From assembly GCF_001667775.1 (NCBI RefSeq), contig NZ_LZJI01000170.1:1-36614 (forward strand): 36,614 nt of DNA, written 5' to 3'. This stretch comes from Mycobacterium sp. E1747. GTDB taxonomy: Bacteria > Actinomycetota > Actinomycetes > Mycobacteriales > Mycobacteriaceae. Both the position numbers and the translations under genes were made by a program. Shown here piece after piece: positions 17,533 through 25,477 of the stretch. The notes under the pieces were generated by a model. The model was not told where the DNA came from and made no database searches. It saw only the letters and a list, made by a program, of their open reading frames with translations. Each line of letters starts with the position of its first letter. The stretch's first letter is position 1.

Positions 17533-18300
17533 TCAGAGCTGGTTCTCGGGGCCGATGACCGCCCACACCGTCTTGCCGCTCGCGGTGGGCGTGCTGCCCC
17601 ACGCGCGTGACAGCGCGTCGACGATCGCCAGACCGGAGACGTCGATGCCGGTTGTCGGCGACGGCAGCCGCACGGCCGGGGCGTGGCTGGTGTCGGACAC
17701 CGCGATGGTCGCCGTCGCGCCGTGGCTCTCGAGCCGCATGATGGGAACGCTCGGGGTGTGCTCGAGGACGTTCTCGACGAACACGTTGACCACCACCAAG
17801 GCGACGGGAATCAGCGTGGATTGCGACCAGGTGGTCAGCCACTCGCGGACCAGGCGGCGCGATTCGCGCAGGCTGGTCAGGTCGGCGGGCAGCTGAGCGT
17901 CGGCACGACGCACGGCACGCCGGCTCTGCTGGCTGAGCGCCTTCAGCGCCGCCTTTTCGGTCGAGTACGCCGGCACGAAGTAGGTGACGCCGCTGCGGGA
18001 AATCGCCTCGCGCGTTCCGCGCTGGGCGCAGACCAACACGATCGGAACGTTCGGATTGCTGCGGACCTGCCAGTGCGCGCCGATGAAAGTGGACCACGCC
18101 AACTCGGCGAGCACCTTGAGCGCGGAGATGTTGACGATGACGGCGGCCGGCTCATCGAGTGTGGCCTGCAGGATGTGGTCTCGGAGCGTCGCGGAGTTGC
18201 TGGCGTCGAGGACACCGTCCACGGTTAGAACGGTCGCGGATTCTTCCGTCCGCGCCGCGACGGCCAGCGAGCTGGGGGACTCAGCTATCGAGCTCACCAC
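17533..18300 (-). CDS. STAS domain fused to HATPase_c-like domain (Rv0941c-like regulator)
   Basis: A 255-aa soluble protein in which an anti-sigma-antagonist-like domain (about 20-125) is joined to an anti-sigma-kinase-like ATPase fold (about 135-255). These are normally separate partner proteins. In the STAS half the usual DSSG with its phosphorylated Ser is replaced by AELA (65-68), so classical phospho-switching looks impossible. In the ATPase half the N-box keeps Asn and His (ENVLEHT) but the DxG box has become SDTSHAP, while a later SGLAIVDALSRAWG resembles the G2 box. The gene starts with GTG at 18300 behind AAAGGGG. No sigma factor gene is adjacent. Function is unknown; it may titrate partners without catalysis. 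Confidence 0.8.
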   Translation of the reverse strand: MVSSIAESPSSLAVAARTEESATVLTVDGVLDASNSATLRDHILQATLDEPAAVIVNISALKVLAELAWSTFIGAHWQVRSNPNVPIVLVCAQRGTREAISRSGVTYFVPAYSTEKAALKALSQQSRRAVRRADAQLPADLTSLRESRRLVREWLTTWSQSTLIPVALVVVNVFVENVLEHTPSVPIMRLESHGATATIAVSDTSHAPAVRLPSPTTGIDVSGLAIVDALSRAWGSTPTASGKTVWAVIGPENQL

Positions 18301-18698
18301 CGCAACCCCTTTCCCTGCGGGGGCCTCTGGTGTCGAGGCGCCCGGACCTCCGCCTGGGTCGGGTCGTCCGGTTCCATCACTGCTCCTCGAATCGCACCCG
18401 GGCCAACTGCTTGAGTATCCGCCCTCGGCGGCAAAAGTCTAATCCGGGCCGAGCGGCCTGGCCGCCTCCGGAAAGCGCAGCCCACGGGCGTCGATTCGAG
18501 AGCGCGCGGCAGGCAGCGCGGTGTGAGTGAGGCGCGTGCCCGTCCCCACCCGTTCGAGGCTCCCGCCTCTACCGCGCCGAACACATTGTTCGTTTCTGCT
18601 GCGCAGCACGCGCATTCCCCCGGACTACCACCTTGCGCGTTCCCCCAAACGCCATGACGACACCGAAAAACCGCGGTCGAGCAGGAAAGGTGGGCGGG
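18301..18698. other. 398-bp stretch with no convincing gene
   Basis: It contains short open frames in several phases, but none has a ribosome site, plausible protein composition or recognisable domain. A short direct repeat of the form GCGCnTTCCCCC occurs twice near 18610-18646. M. tuberculosis has an annotated small ORF (Rv0942) at this place; I see no convincing equivalent. Confidence 0.5.
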
Positions 18699-19928
18699 TC
18701 AGCCCGAGGCGTACGGCGGGGCGCCGACCCCGGCGACCGAATGTGTGCCCCACGGCGTTCGTTCCACGATGCGGGCGGTCGCGCTGCGCCGGCCCACGGT
18801 CAACGTCACGCTCCGAGCTAGCCCGAGCGCCTCGTCGGGCAGCGGCCGCGACGGCGACGCGAAGACCGTCCCCTGCCAGTGGTAGCGGCCGTCGATCGGG
18901 TCGAGGTGTCCGGTGAGCCGGACCCGCACCGGATGGCGGGCGCCGGCGATCTCGAGCGTCGCGGTGCCGTCAAAGGTGTCGTCGCGCTCCGGTGCGTTGG
19001 CCGACAGGTCGAAGGCGGAGGCCACCGGCGGGGCCTGGCCGGGTGTCAGCTGCGCGCGCTCGTTGAAAACCTGCAGGCTGCTGGCGCGCACTTCGATGCG
19101 GCTGCTGGCCGTGCGCTTCATCAGGAGCAAACACTCGGCGATGTACCGCGCCTGCGCGCCGGTGTCGGGCCCGATGATGAAGAAGTAGTTGGGGAAGCCG
19201 CGAGCCGCCACACCGCAGAACGGCTCCATGCCGTCGTGCCAGGCCTGCCGAATGGTCAGCCCGCCGGCGCCGACGAGCGTTGCATCGGCCAGCTCCTGTG
19301 GTATCGAGAATCCGGTGCCGTAGACGATGGCGTCGACGCAGTGCTCGACACCGTCATAGGTGCGGATGCCCGACGCCGTCACCGCTGCGATCGGCGAGCC
19401 CGCCAGCTTGATCGACGGGCGATGGGCGGCGGCCGGTCGGAGTGGGTGCCGCAACCGGCGTTTGACGCGCGTGGAAAACAGCGGCACCTCGGTCACCACC
19501 CGGCGCGGCGAGTGGGCGAAGACGGTGACCGACGCCGCGACCCGGGTCAGCCTGCCGATGTGGTGCCCGGCGCTGGCGTCCGTGCCGACGAGCGCGATGC
19601 GCTTGCCGGACGGATCGAACTCGGGGGCCCAGGCGGCCGCGTGAAACCAGGGGCCGGGAAAGTCGTCGCGGCCCGCGATGTCGGGCAGCCAGGGAACGAA
19701 CGGCGGCTCGGCGGTGATGACGGCCCGCGCCCGCACGACCTCGCCGCCGGCCGTCGTCAACAGCCAGGTGTCCGTCCCGTCGTCGAACGCCGATTGCACC
19801 TGCGCGACGGGCTCGTCGAGGATGACGAAATCGGTGACGCCCGCGGCCGCCAACGCGGAAGGAGCGCCGTGCGCGGCCAGAACGGCCACGGGGTGCCCGG
19901 AGTCGGCGAGGCCGCGCGGCCGCGTCAC
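18699..19928 (-). CDS. Degenerate flavin monooxygenase-like protein with C-terminal DUF4873-like domain
   Basis: A 409-aa protein, probably the counterpart of Rv0943c. It follows the layout of Baeyer-Villiger-type monooxygenases: a first Rossmann segment (VAVLAAHGAPSALAAAGVTDFVILDEP), a second (RIALVGTDASAGHHIGRL), then VYGTGFS and NYFFIIGPDTGA. The first motif lacks the GxGxxG glycines and the usual GGTW region that should follow is missing. In the second motif one glycine is Asp (GTD). About 120 C-terminal residues (VPSAFDLS-like start at about 290) form a separate beta-rich domain. FAD/NADPH use is therefore doubtful. The start is GTG at 19928, overlapping the stop of the diiron gene (GTGA), so the two are co-translated. 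Confidence 0.72.
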   Translation of the reverse strand: MTRPRGLADSGHPVAVLAAHGAPSALAAAGVTDFVILDEPVAQVQSAFDDGTDTWLLTTAGGEVVRARAVITAEPPFVPWLPDIAGRDDFPGPWFHAAAWAPEFDPSGKRIALVGTDASAGHHIGRLTRVAASVTVFAHSPRRVVTEVPLFSTRVKRRLRHPLRPAAAHRPSIKLAGSPIAAVTASGIRTYDGVEHCVDAIVYGTGFSIPQELADATLVGAGGLTIRQAWHDGMEPFCGVAARGFPNYFFIIGPDTGAQARYIAECLLLMKRTASSRIEVRASSLQVFNERAQLTPGQAPPVASAFDLSANAPERDDTFDGTATLEIAGARHPVRVRLTGHLDPIDGRYHWQGTVFASPSRPLPDEALGLARSVTLTVGRRSATARIVERTPWGTHSVAGVGAPPYASG

Positions 19929-20830
19929 AGAAACCTGCTGCGTTTCCAGCCGCGGCGTGCAATCGGGCCCAGCAGACCGACCTCGGTCAGGAAGGCCGCC
20001 AGTGGGGCGAATCCGGCCACCTGTATCTCGCGGCGGTGCCCGCTGGTGCGCGCGATGTGTCGCGCCCGCACCGGGTCCAGACCCGTGCGGGCGTACGGGA
20101 TGGGGTTGCTGAACAGGTAGTTGAAGAAGTAGCCGCCCAGCCCGTTGATGTTGGCCATGAACCAGCGGTTGATCCGGGGCATTTCGGCTACGCGTTTACG
20201 GGCGCCGTCGCGGGCGAATTGGATGTGGCGCGCCTCCTCGGTGACGTGAATCCGCATGAGGCGCTGGATGATTGGTTGCAGCTCCGGGTCGTCCATCATC
20301 TGCCGCTGCAGCGAATCGAAGATCTCTTCACCGATCAACGCGGCCACCCACAACATCGAGCCCCGCTGAAACGCCAGCGGAAGCGCGTTGATGATCATCC
20401 GGTGAAACAGTCTTGGCCGCACCGGCTTTGCGCCGATGCGCTCGATGGCCTTGCCGAACATGACCATGTGACGGGTCTCGTCGCCCAGCTCGGTCAGCTT
20501 GTAGTGGGTGGACTTGCTCGTGGGGTCTTCGTGCAGGATCGTGCGCAGCAACGATTGGTTGAGCATGTTCTCAAACCAGATCCCGGCCGACAGCGTGTTG
20601 ACTAGCTCCTGGCGTGAGAGTTCGATCTGTTGCTCGCGGGTCATTTCGTCCCACATCGGGGTGCCGTACAGCGACACCAGGCGCGGCGGCAGGTAGAACT
20701 TGTCCGGATCCAGCGGGGCGTCCCAGTCGATGTCGACGACGGGCTCGTAGGACTTCTTGACCGAGCCCCTGAGCAGGCGCTCCGAGAACTCTTCACGACT
20801 CGGCCCGCCTGGCTTCACCGCAGTTGTCAT
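19925..20830 (-). CDS. AurF-like diiron oxygenase
   Basis: A 301-aa helical protein of the AurF/p-aminobenzoate N-oxygenase type, with metal-ligand motifs WFEN (Glu87), ELGDETRH (Glu118, His121), IGEEIFD (Glu168) and IHVTEEARH (His195, Glu199, His202). All ligands are present, so it probably binds a diiron centre and oxidises an amine, or acts as an acyl desaturase-like enzyme; the substrate is unknown. I chose ATG 20830 (MTTAVKPGG) because AAGGGA lies nine bases upstream; the frame is open to 20968, but that region carries the operator palindrome and the divergent promoter. It is co-translated with the degenerate monooxygenase and lies divergently from cobF. Confidence 0.85.
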   Translation of the reverse strand: MTTAVKPGGPSREEFSERLLRGSVKKSYEPVVDIDWDAPLDPDKFYLPPRLVSLYGTPMWDEMTREQQIELSRQELVNTLSAGIWFENMLNQSLLRTILHEDPTSKSTHYKLTELGDETRHMVMFGKAIERIGAKPVRPRLFHRMIINALPLAFQRGSMLWVAALIGEEIFDSLQRQMMDDPELQPIIQRLMRIHVTEEARHIQFARDGARKRVAEMPRINRWFMANINGLGGYFFNYLFSNPIPYARTGLDPVRARHIARTSGHRREIQVAGFAPLAAFLTEVGLLGPIARRGWKRSRFL

Positions 20831-20863
20831 GCGCTGGCGTCCCTTCATTGGGTGCTTCAGACG

Positions 20864-20883
20864 GTACCCATGGTACTGGGTAC
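20864..20883. promoter_or_regulatory. Perfect palindrome between AurF-like gene and cobF
   Basis: GTACCCA and TGGGTAC are exact reverse complements around TGGTAC. The site is 33 bp upstream of the diiron gene and 67 bp upstream of cobF, well placed to control one or both divergent promoters. The form fits a TetR-family operator. No regulator gene is nearby. Confidence 0.5.
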
Positions 20884-20950
20884 TTTGGGTCCCGACTAGG
20901 CCCTCTGGGTTTCGATTCGGCAATCTATTGCAAGCGACAAGGAGGGTTTC

Positions 20951-21694
20951 TTGGGCCGGCATATCCACGTCATCGGCATCGGCGCCGGCGACCCCGACTA
21001 TGTGACGGTTCAGGCGATCGAGGCACTCAACCAGACCCAGGTGTTCTTCGCGATGGACAAGGGCGAGGTGAAAAGCGACCTGGTGGCGCTGCGACGAGAG
21101 ATCTGCTCCCGGTTCATCCGCGAGCGCGGCTACCGCTTCGTCGAGCTACCAGACCCCAAACGGTCCGCCGGCTCCAACTATCGCCAGGCCGTCTCGGACT
21201 GGCACGCCGCACGGGCGCGGATCTGGGCGGATGCGATCGCCGCCGAGCTGGGAGCCGATGGCGTCGGCGCATTCCTGGCCTGGGGTGACCCGTCGCTGTA
21301 CGACAGCACGCTGCGCATCCTGGAGGCGGTGGCCACCGAACTCCAGTTCTCTTTCGACGTGATTCCGGGCATCACCGCGGTGCAGGCCCTGACCGCCCGG
21401 CACCGCATCCCGCTCAACGAGGTCGGGGAACCGGTGCTGATCACCACCGGTCGGCAGCTGCGCACGCACGGGTTGACCGGCTCGGCGGTCGTCATGCTCG
21501 ACGCCGAATGCTCATTCCAGAGGTGCCTTCCCGAAACCCGCATCTGGTGGGGCGCCTACCTGGGCACCGCCGACGAGCTGCTGGTGGCCGGCACCGTCGG
21601 CGAGGTCGGCGGCCGCATCGCTGCCCTGCGGGCCGAGGCCCGCGCTCGTCATGGCTGGATCATGGACACCTATTTGCTCAGACCGGCAGACTGA
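20951..21694 (+). CDS. cobF: Precorrin-6A synthase (deacetylating) CobF
   Basis: A 247-aa SAM-dependent methyltransferase of aerobic cobalamin synthesis; it methylates C-1 of precorrin-5 with loss of acetate. Tetrapyrrole-methylase features are GIGAGDPDYVT (9-19), LAWGDPSLYDS and VIPGITAVQALTAR, with CobF-specific KGEVKSDLVALRREIC. The start is TTG at 20951 with AAGGAG exactly six bases upstream, a strong and decisive ribosome site. Length is normal for CobF. The M. tuberculosis complex has lost cobF, while M. canettii and most other mycobacteria keep it, so this window derives from a lineage outside the complex. The Fpg-like gene starts six bases after its stop. Confidence 0.95.
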   Translation: MGRHIHVIGIGAGDPDYVTVQAIEALNQTQVFFAMDKGEVKSDLVALRREICSRFIRERGYRFVELPDPKRSAGSNYRQAVSDWHAARARIWADAIAAELGADGVGAFLAWGDPSLYDSTLRILEAVATELQFSFDVIPGITAVQALTARHRIPLNEVGEPVLITTGRQLRTHGLTGSAVVMLDAECSFQRCLPETRIWWGAYLGTADELLVAGTVGEVGGRIAALRAEARARHGWIMDTYLLRPAD

Positions 21695-21699
21695 AGGGC

Positions 21700-22563
21700 G
21701 TGCCCGAACTGCCCGAGGTCGAAGCCCTGGCCGACCATCTGCGCCGCCATGCCGTCGGCTTGACGATCGGTCGCGTCGACGTCGGCGCGCTGTCCGTGCT
21801 CAAGACGTTCGACCCGCCGCTCAGCGCGCTGCACGGCCGGCCCGTGACCGGGGCCCACCGCTGGGGTAAATACCTCGGGCTGCAGGCGGGCGAGCTGTCC
21901 TTGATCACTCACCTGTCGCGCGCGGGATGGTTGCGCTGGTCGGACAAGCTGGCCGCGGCGCCGCTGCGCCCCGGCAAGGGCCCAATCGCCCTGCGCGTGC
22001 ACCTGGGCACGCCCGGCGAGGCGCCCGGCTTCGACCTCACCGAGGCCGGCACCCAGAAGCGGCTTGCCGTCTGGCTCGTCGTGGACCCGCGAACCGTGCC
22101 GGGCATCGCCGCCCTGGGACCCGATGCGCTGGAGCTCACCGTCGACGATCTCGCGGGCCTGCTGGCCGGGAACACGGGTCGGATCAAGACGGTCATCACC
22201 GACCAGAAGGTGATCGCCGGCATCGGCAACGCCTACAGCGACGAAATCCTGCACGTCGCCAAGATCTCCCCGTTCGCCACCGCGGGCAAGCTGACCGACG
22301 AGCAGCTCACCACCCTGCACGACGCGATGGGGTCGGTCTTGCGCGACGCGGTGAGCCGGTCCGTGGGCCAGGGTGCGGCCACGCTCAAGGGCGAGAAGCG
22401 CTCCGGGCTGCGGGTGCATGCACGCACCGGCCTGCCCTGCCCGGTGTGCGGGGACGCCGTGCGCGAAGTCTCCTTCGCGGACAAGTCATTTCAATACTGT
22501 CCGACCTGCCAGACCGGCGGCAAGGTGCTGGCCGACCGGCGGATGTCGCGGCTTCTCAAGTAG
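21700..22563 (+). CDS. Fpg/Nei-family DNA glycosylase (Rv0944-like, full length)
   Basis: A 287-aa base-excision-repair glycosylase/AP lyase. After Met removal the N-terminus is PELPEVE, giving the nucleophilic Pro and catalytic Glu; Lys57 (HRWGKYLG) follows. The helix-two-turn-helix segment is VIAGIGNAYSDEILH, and the C-terminal zinc finger is CPVC-x16-CPTC. All catalytic elements are present. The start is GTG at 21700, fixed by the N-terminal PELPEVE. M. tuberculosis Rv0944 is annotated as only about 158 aa, which fits the known deletion there having removed cobF and part of this gene; here it is intact and probably co-transcribed with cobF. Confidence 0.92.
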   Translation: MPELPEVEALADHLRRHAVGLTIGRVDVGALSVLKTFDPPLSALHGRPVTGAHRWGKYLGLQAGELSLITHLSRAGWLRWSDKLAAAPLRPGKGPIALRVHLGTPGEAPGFDLTEAGTQKRLAVWLVVDPRTVPGIAALGPDALELTVDDLAGLLAGNTGRIKTVITDQKVIAGIGNAYSDEILHVAKISPFATAGKLTDEQLTTLHDAMGSVLRDAVSRSVGQGAATLKGEKRSGLRVHARTGLPCPVCGDAVREVSFADKSFQYCPTCQTGGKVLADRRMSRLLK

Positions 22564-22647
22564 GCGACGAGCGCGACGTTTCGTGCCGAAAACCCCCTTC
22601 CGGGTCCGATAACCCGACGCTCGACGGGCACTGGATATGCTGCCCGG

Positions 22648-23397
22648 ATGACTCGTCAGAAGATCCTCATCACGGGTGCCAGCTCCGGCTTGGGCGCAGG
22701 CATGGCGCGGGCGTTCGCCGCCAAGGGCCGCGACCTGGCGCTGTGCGCACGCCGTACCGAACGACTCGACGAGCTGAAAGCAGAACTCTCCCAACAGTAT
22801 CCGGGCATCAAGATCGCGGTGGCGGCGCTGGACGTCAACGACCACGAGCAGGTGCCGAAAGTCTTCGGCGAACTCAGCGACGAGCTCGGCGGCGTCGACC
22901 GCGTCATCGTCAACGCCGGAATCGGCAAGGGTGCGAAACTCGGCTCGGGCAAGCTATGGGCCAACAAGGCGACCCTCGAGACCAATCTTGTTGCCGCGCT
23001 GGTGCAGATCGAGGCCGCGCTGGCGATGTTCAACAACACCGGTTCGGGCCATCTCGTGCTCATCTCCTCGGTGCTGGCCAATAAGGGCGTGCCGGGCGTC
23101 AAGGCCGCCTACGCCGCGAGCAAGGCCGGGTTGAGCTCGCTGGGGGAATCCCTGCGGGCCGAATACGCCAGGGGCCCCATCAAGGTTTCGGTTATCGAGC
23201 CCGGCTACATCGAATCGGAGATGACGGCCAAGACGGACACCACAAGGTTGATGGTGGACAACGAGACTGGCGTCAACGCGCTCGTCGCCGCCATGGAACG
23301 CGAACCTGGCCGGGCGGCGGTGCCGTGGTGGCCGTGGGCGCCGCTGGCGCAGGTGATGCGGGTGCTGCCGCCCCCACTCACCAAGTGGTTCGCTTGA
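22648..23397 (+). CDS. SDR-family oxidoreductase (Rv0945-like)
   Basis: A 249-aa classical short-chain dehydrogenase. Cofactor motif TGASSGLG (10-17) with CARRTERL after beta-2 suggests NADP preference; NAGIG follows beta-4, Ser at LISSV and the catalytic Tyr-x3-Lys in AAYAASKAG are present. The C-terminus PWWPWAPLAQVMRVLPPPLTKW is hydrophobic and may contact membrane. It follows the Fpg-like gene by 84 bp. Substrate unknown. Confidence 0.93.
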   Translation: MTRQKILITGASSGLGAGMARAFAAKGRDLALCARRTERLDELKAELSQQYPGIKIAVAALDVNDHEQVPKVFGELSDELGGVDRVIVNAGIGKGAKLGSGKLWANKATLETNLVAALVQIEAALAMFNNTGSGHLVLISSVLANKGVPGVKAAYAASKAGLSSLGESLRAEYARGPIKVSVIEPGYIESEMTAKTDTTRLMVDNETGVNALVAAMEREPGRAAVPWWPWAPLAQVMRVLPPPLTKWFA

Positions 23398-23398
23398 G

Positions 23399-23569
23399 TC
23401 AGTGCTCAACTGGCGTGTAATGCGCCGCGTTGCTGGTGTATTCGGGCTTGCAGGTCGCCAACCGTAGCTTGAGAAGCCCGATCACGTAGGCGTCGGTGAT
23501 GTCCGGAAGCACGGGGATGCGGCTGGCGTGGCTGACCGCGGTGAAACGTACGGCGACTGGGCTCCGACG
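23399..23569 (-). pseudogene. 56-codon open frame without start, possible gene remnant
   Basis: On the minus strand a frame bounded by an upstream TGA reads RRSPVAVRFTAVSHASRIPV, then PDITDAYVIGLLKLRLATCK and a stop at 23399. Its composition (mixed hydrophobic and polar, few Arg/Pro runs) resembles real protein more than the surrounding shadows. There is no ATG; a GTG at 23512 would give 37 residues without a clear ribosome site. It looks like the 3' end of a decayed gene between an SDR and pgi. I do not recognise the family. Confidence 0.3.
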
Positions 23570-23594
23570 TCATGCTTCGCCGGGGCTGAGGCTG

Positions 23595-25259
23595 TCAGCT
23601 GGTGCGCCCGCGCTCGGTCCGGTAGCGGCGCACCAGCGCGTCGGTCGAGCTGTCGGACTGCGGCGCCGGCGAGCCGTCGGACGTGATCACCGGGAGCAGC
23701 GCCTTGGCCTGCGTCTTGCCCAGCTCCACGCCCCACTGGTCGAACGAGTCGATGCCCCAGATGACGCCCTCGGTGAAGACCTGATGCTCGTAGAGCGCGA
23801 TCAGTTGGCCCAGTACCGACGGCGTGAGCCGGTCGGCCAGGATCGACGTCGACGGTCGGTTGCCGGGCATCACCTTGTGCGGCACGATGTCGGCCGGGGT
23901 GCCCTCGGCGGCGATCTCCTCGGCGGTCTTGCCGAACGCCAGCACCTGGGTCTGGGCGAAGAAGTTGCTCATCAGCAAGTCGTGCATGCTGCCGGTGCCC
24001 TCGACCGTGGGCAGGTCGTCGAGGGGCTGGCTGAAGCCGATGAAGTCGGCCGGCACCAACCGGGTGCCCTGATGAAGCAACTGGTAGAAGGCGTGTTGGC
24101 CGTTGGTTCCCGGCTCGCCCCAAAAGATTTCGCCGGTGTCTGTGGTGACCGGGGTGCCGTCGGCGCGGGTCGACTTGCCGTTCGACTCCATGGTCAGCTG
24201 TTGCAGATAGGCGGCAAAGCGGGACAGATCGTTGGAATAGGGCAGTACCGCGCGCGACTGGGCGCCCATGAAGTTGGCGTACCACAGCCCGATCAGCCCC
24301 AGTAGCGCCGGCGCGTTGGACTCCAGCGGGGTGGTCTTGAAATGCCGGTCCACGATGTGGAACCCGGACAAGAAATCGGCGAAGGCCTCCTTGCCGATGG
24401 CGGCCATCACCGAGAGGCCGATCGCCGAATCGACCGAGTACCGCCCGCCGACCCAATCCCAGAAACCGAACATGTTGTCGGTGTTGATGCCGAAGTCGTC
24501 GACCAGGCGCTTGTTGGTGGAGACCGCCACGAAATGCTTGGACACCGCGGCGTCTCCGAGCGCGTCGGTCAGCCAGCGGCGCGCGGCGGTCGCATTGGTG
24601 AGGGTCTCCAGCGTCGAGAACGTTTTCGATGCGACGATGAAAAGCGTTGTGGCAGGGTCCAAGTCGGCCAGCGTGGCGATGAGATCGGCCGGGTCGACGT
24701 TGGAGACGAAGCGGGCCGAAATCCCGGCGTCGGCGTAATGGCGCAGTGCCTGATACACCATCACCGGACCCAGATCCGACCCGCCGATGCCGATGTTGAC
24801 CACGGTGCTGATTCTTTTTCCGGTGGCCCCGGTCCATTCACCGCTGCGTAACCGGTCGGTGAAGTCGCCCATCCGGTCCAGCACGGCGTGCACGTCCTCG
24901 ACGACGTTGTGGCCGTCGACGATCAGCTCGGCGTCGCGGGGTAGGCGCAGCGCGGTGTGCAAGACCGCCCGGTCCTCCGAGACGTTGATGTGCGCGCCGG
25001 CGAACATCTGGTCGCGACGCTCCTCGAGGTTAGCCGTGCGCGCGAGATCGATGAGCAGTCGCAGCGTTTCTCGGGTGATGCGGTGTTTGCTGTAGTCGAT
25101 GTAGAGGTCGCCGACCGAGACGGTGAGTTCGCGGCCGCGGTCGGGATCCTCGTCGAAGAACCGGCGCAGATGCGTCGCGCCGATTTGTTCGTGATGCCTG
25201 CGCAGGGCGTCCCACGCTGGAGTGGCGGTGATGTCGGGGAGGCTTTGCGCGGAGGTCAT
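23595..25259 (-). CDS. pgi: Glucose-6-phosphate isomerase
   Basis: A 554-aa enzyme interconverting glucose 6-phosphate and fructose 6-phosphate in glycolysis and gluconeogenesis (Rv0946c orthologue, 553 aa). Diagnostic segments are [24 protein letters not shown], the catalytic Glu/His region [20 protein letters not shown] and the Lys-containing [14 protein letters not shown]. The ATG at 25259 is preceded by AGGG seven bases upstream. A tandem array of three 55-bp hairpin repeats begins 12 bp upstream of the start codon, within the expected 5' UTR or promoter, so repeat number could influence expression. Confidence 0.97.
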   Translation of the reverse strand: MTSAQSLPDITATPAWDALRRHHEQIGATHLRRFFDEDPDRGRELTVSVGDLYIDYSKHRITRETLRLLIDLARTANLEERRDQMFAGAHINVSEDRAVLHTALRLPRDAELIVDGHNVVEDVHAVLDRMGDFTDRLRSGEWTGATGKRISTVVNIGIGGSDLGPVMVYQALRHYADAGISARFVSNVDPADLIATLADLDPATTLFIVASKTFSTLETLTNATAARRWLTDALGDAAVSKHFVAVSTNKRLVDDFGINTDNMFGFWDWVGGRYSVDSAIGLSVMAAIGKEAFADFLSGFHIVDRHFKTTPLESNAPALLGLIGLWYANFMGAQSRAVLPYSNDLSRFAAYLQQLTMESNGKSTRADGTPVTTDTGEIFWGEPGTNGQHAFYQLLHQGTRLVPADFIGFSQPLDDLPTVEGTGSMHDLLMSNFFAQTQVLAFGKTAEEIAAEGTPADIVPHKVMPGNRPSTSILADRLTPSVLGQLIALYEHQVFTEGVIWGIDSFDQWGVELGKTQAKALLPVITSDGSPAPQSDSSTDALVRRYRTERGRTS

Positions 25260-25270
25260 ACTTCGACCCT

Positions 25271-25435
25271 AGTGACGGTCGCAAGCGCGGCGTAGCCGGG
25301 CGCGGCGGGCCGTCACCGTCGGGCTAGTGACGGTCGCAAGCGCGGCGTAGCCGGGCGCGGCGGGCCGTCACCGTGTCGCTAGTGACGGTCGCAAGCGCGG
25401 CGTAGCCGGGCGCGGCGGGCCGTCACCGTGTCGCT
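25271..25435. repeat. Three tandem 55-bp repeats, each with a hairpin
   Basis: Units start at 25271, 25326 and 25381 with an exact 55-bp period; units 2 and 3 are identical and unit 1 differs only in its last few bases. Each unit carries GTGACGG at one end and CCGTCAC near the other, enclosing a GC-rich core (GCGCGGCGTAGCCGGGCG). A diverged copy lies at 32832-32878. The array separates chorismate mutase from pgi. Period and structure resemble the minisatellite (VNTR/MIRU-like) loci used for typing in mycobacteria. Confidence 0.9.
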
Positions 25436-25477
25436 AAAGCGGGTGCGCGGCGACCCGGCCCGGCGTGACTGGCGGCC

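Noticed and set aside
18527..18916. Plus-strand frame at the place of Rv0942
   Set aside because: Arg/Pro/Ser-rich throughout, no ribosome site, and overlaps the antisense monooxygenase-like gene.
20831..20950. Cobalamin riboswitch upstream of cobF
   Set aside because: No B12-box-like conserved sequence is visible and the gap is too short; it contains a protein-type palindrome instead.
25271..25435. Possible CRISPR array
   Set aside because: The 55-bp units abut directly with no variable spacers and there are no cas genes; it is a tandem minisatellite.
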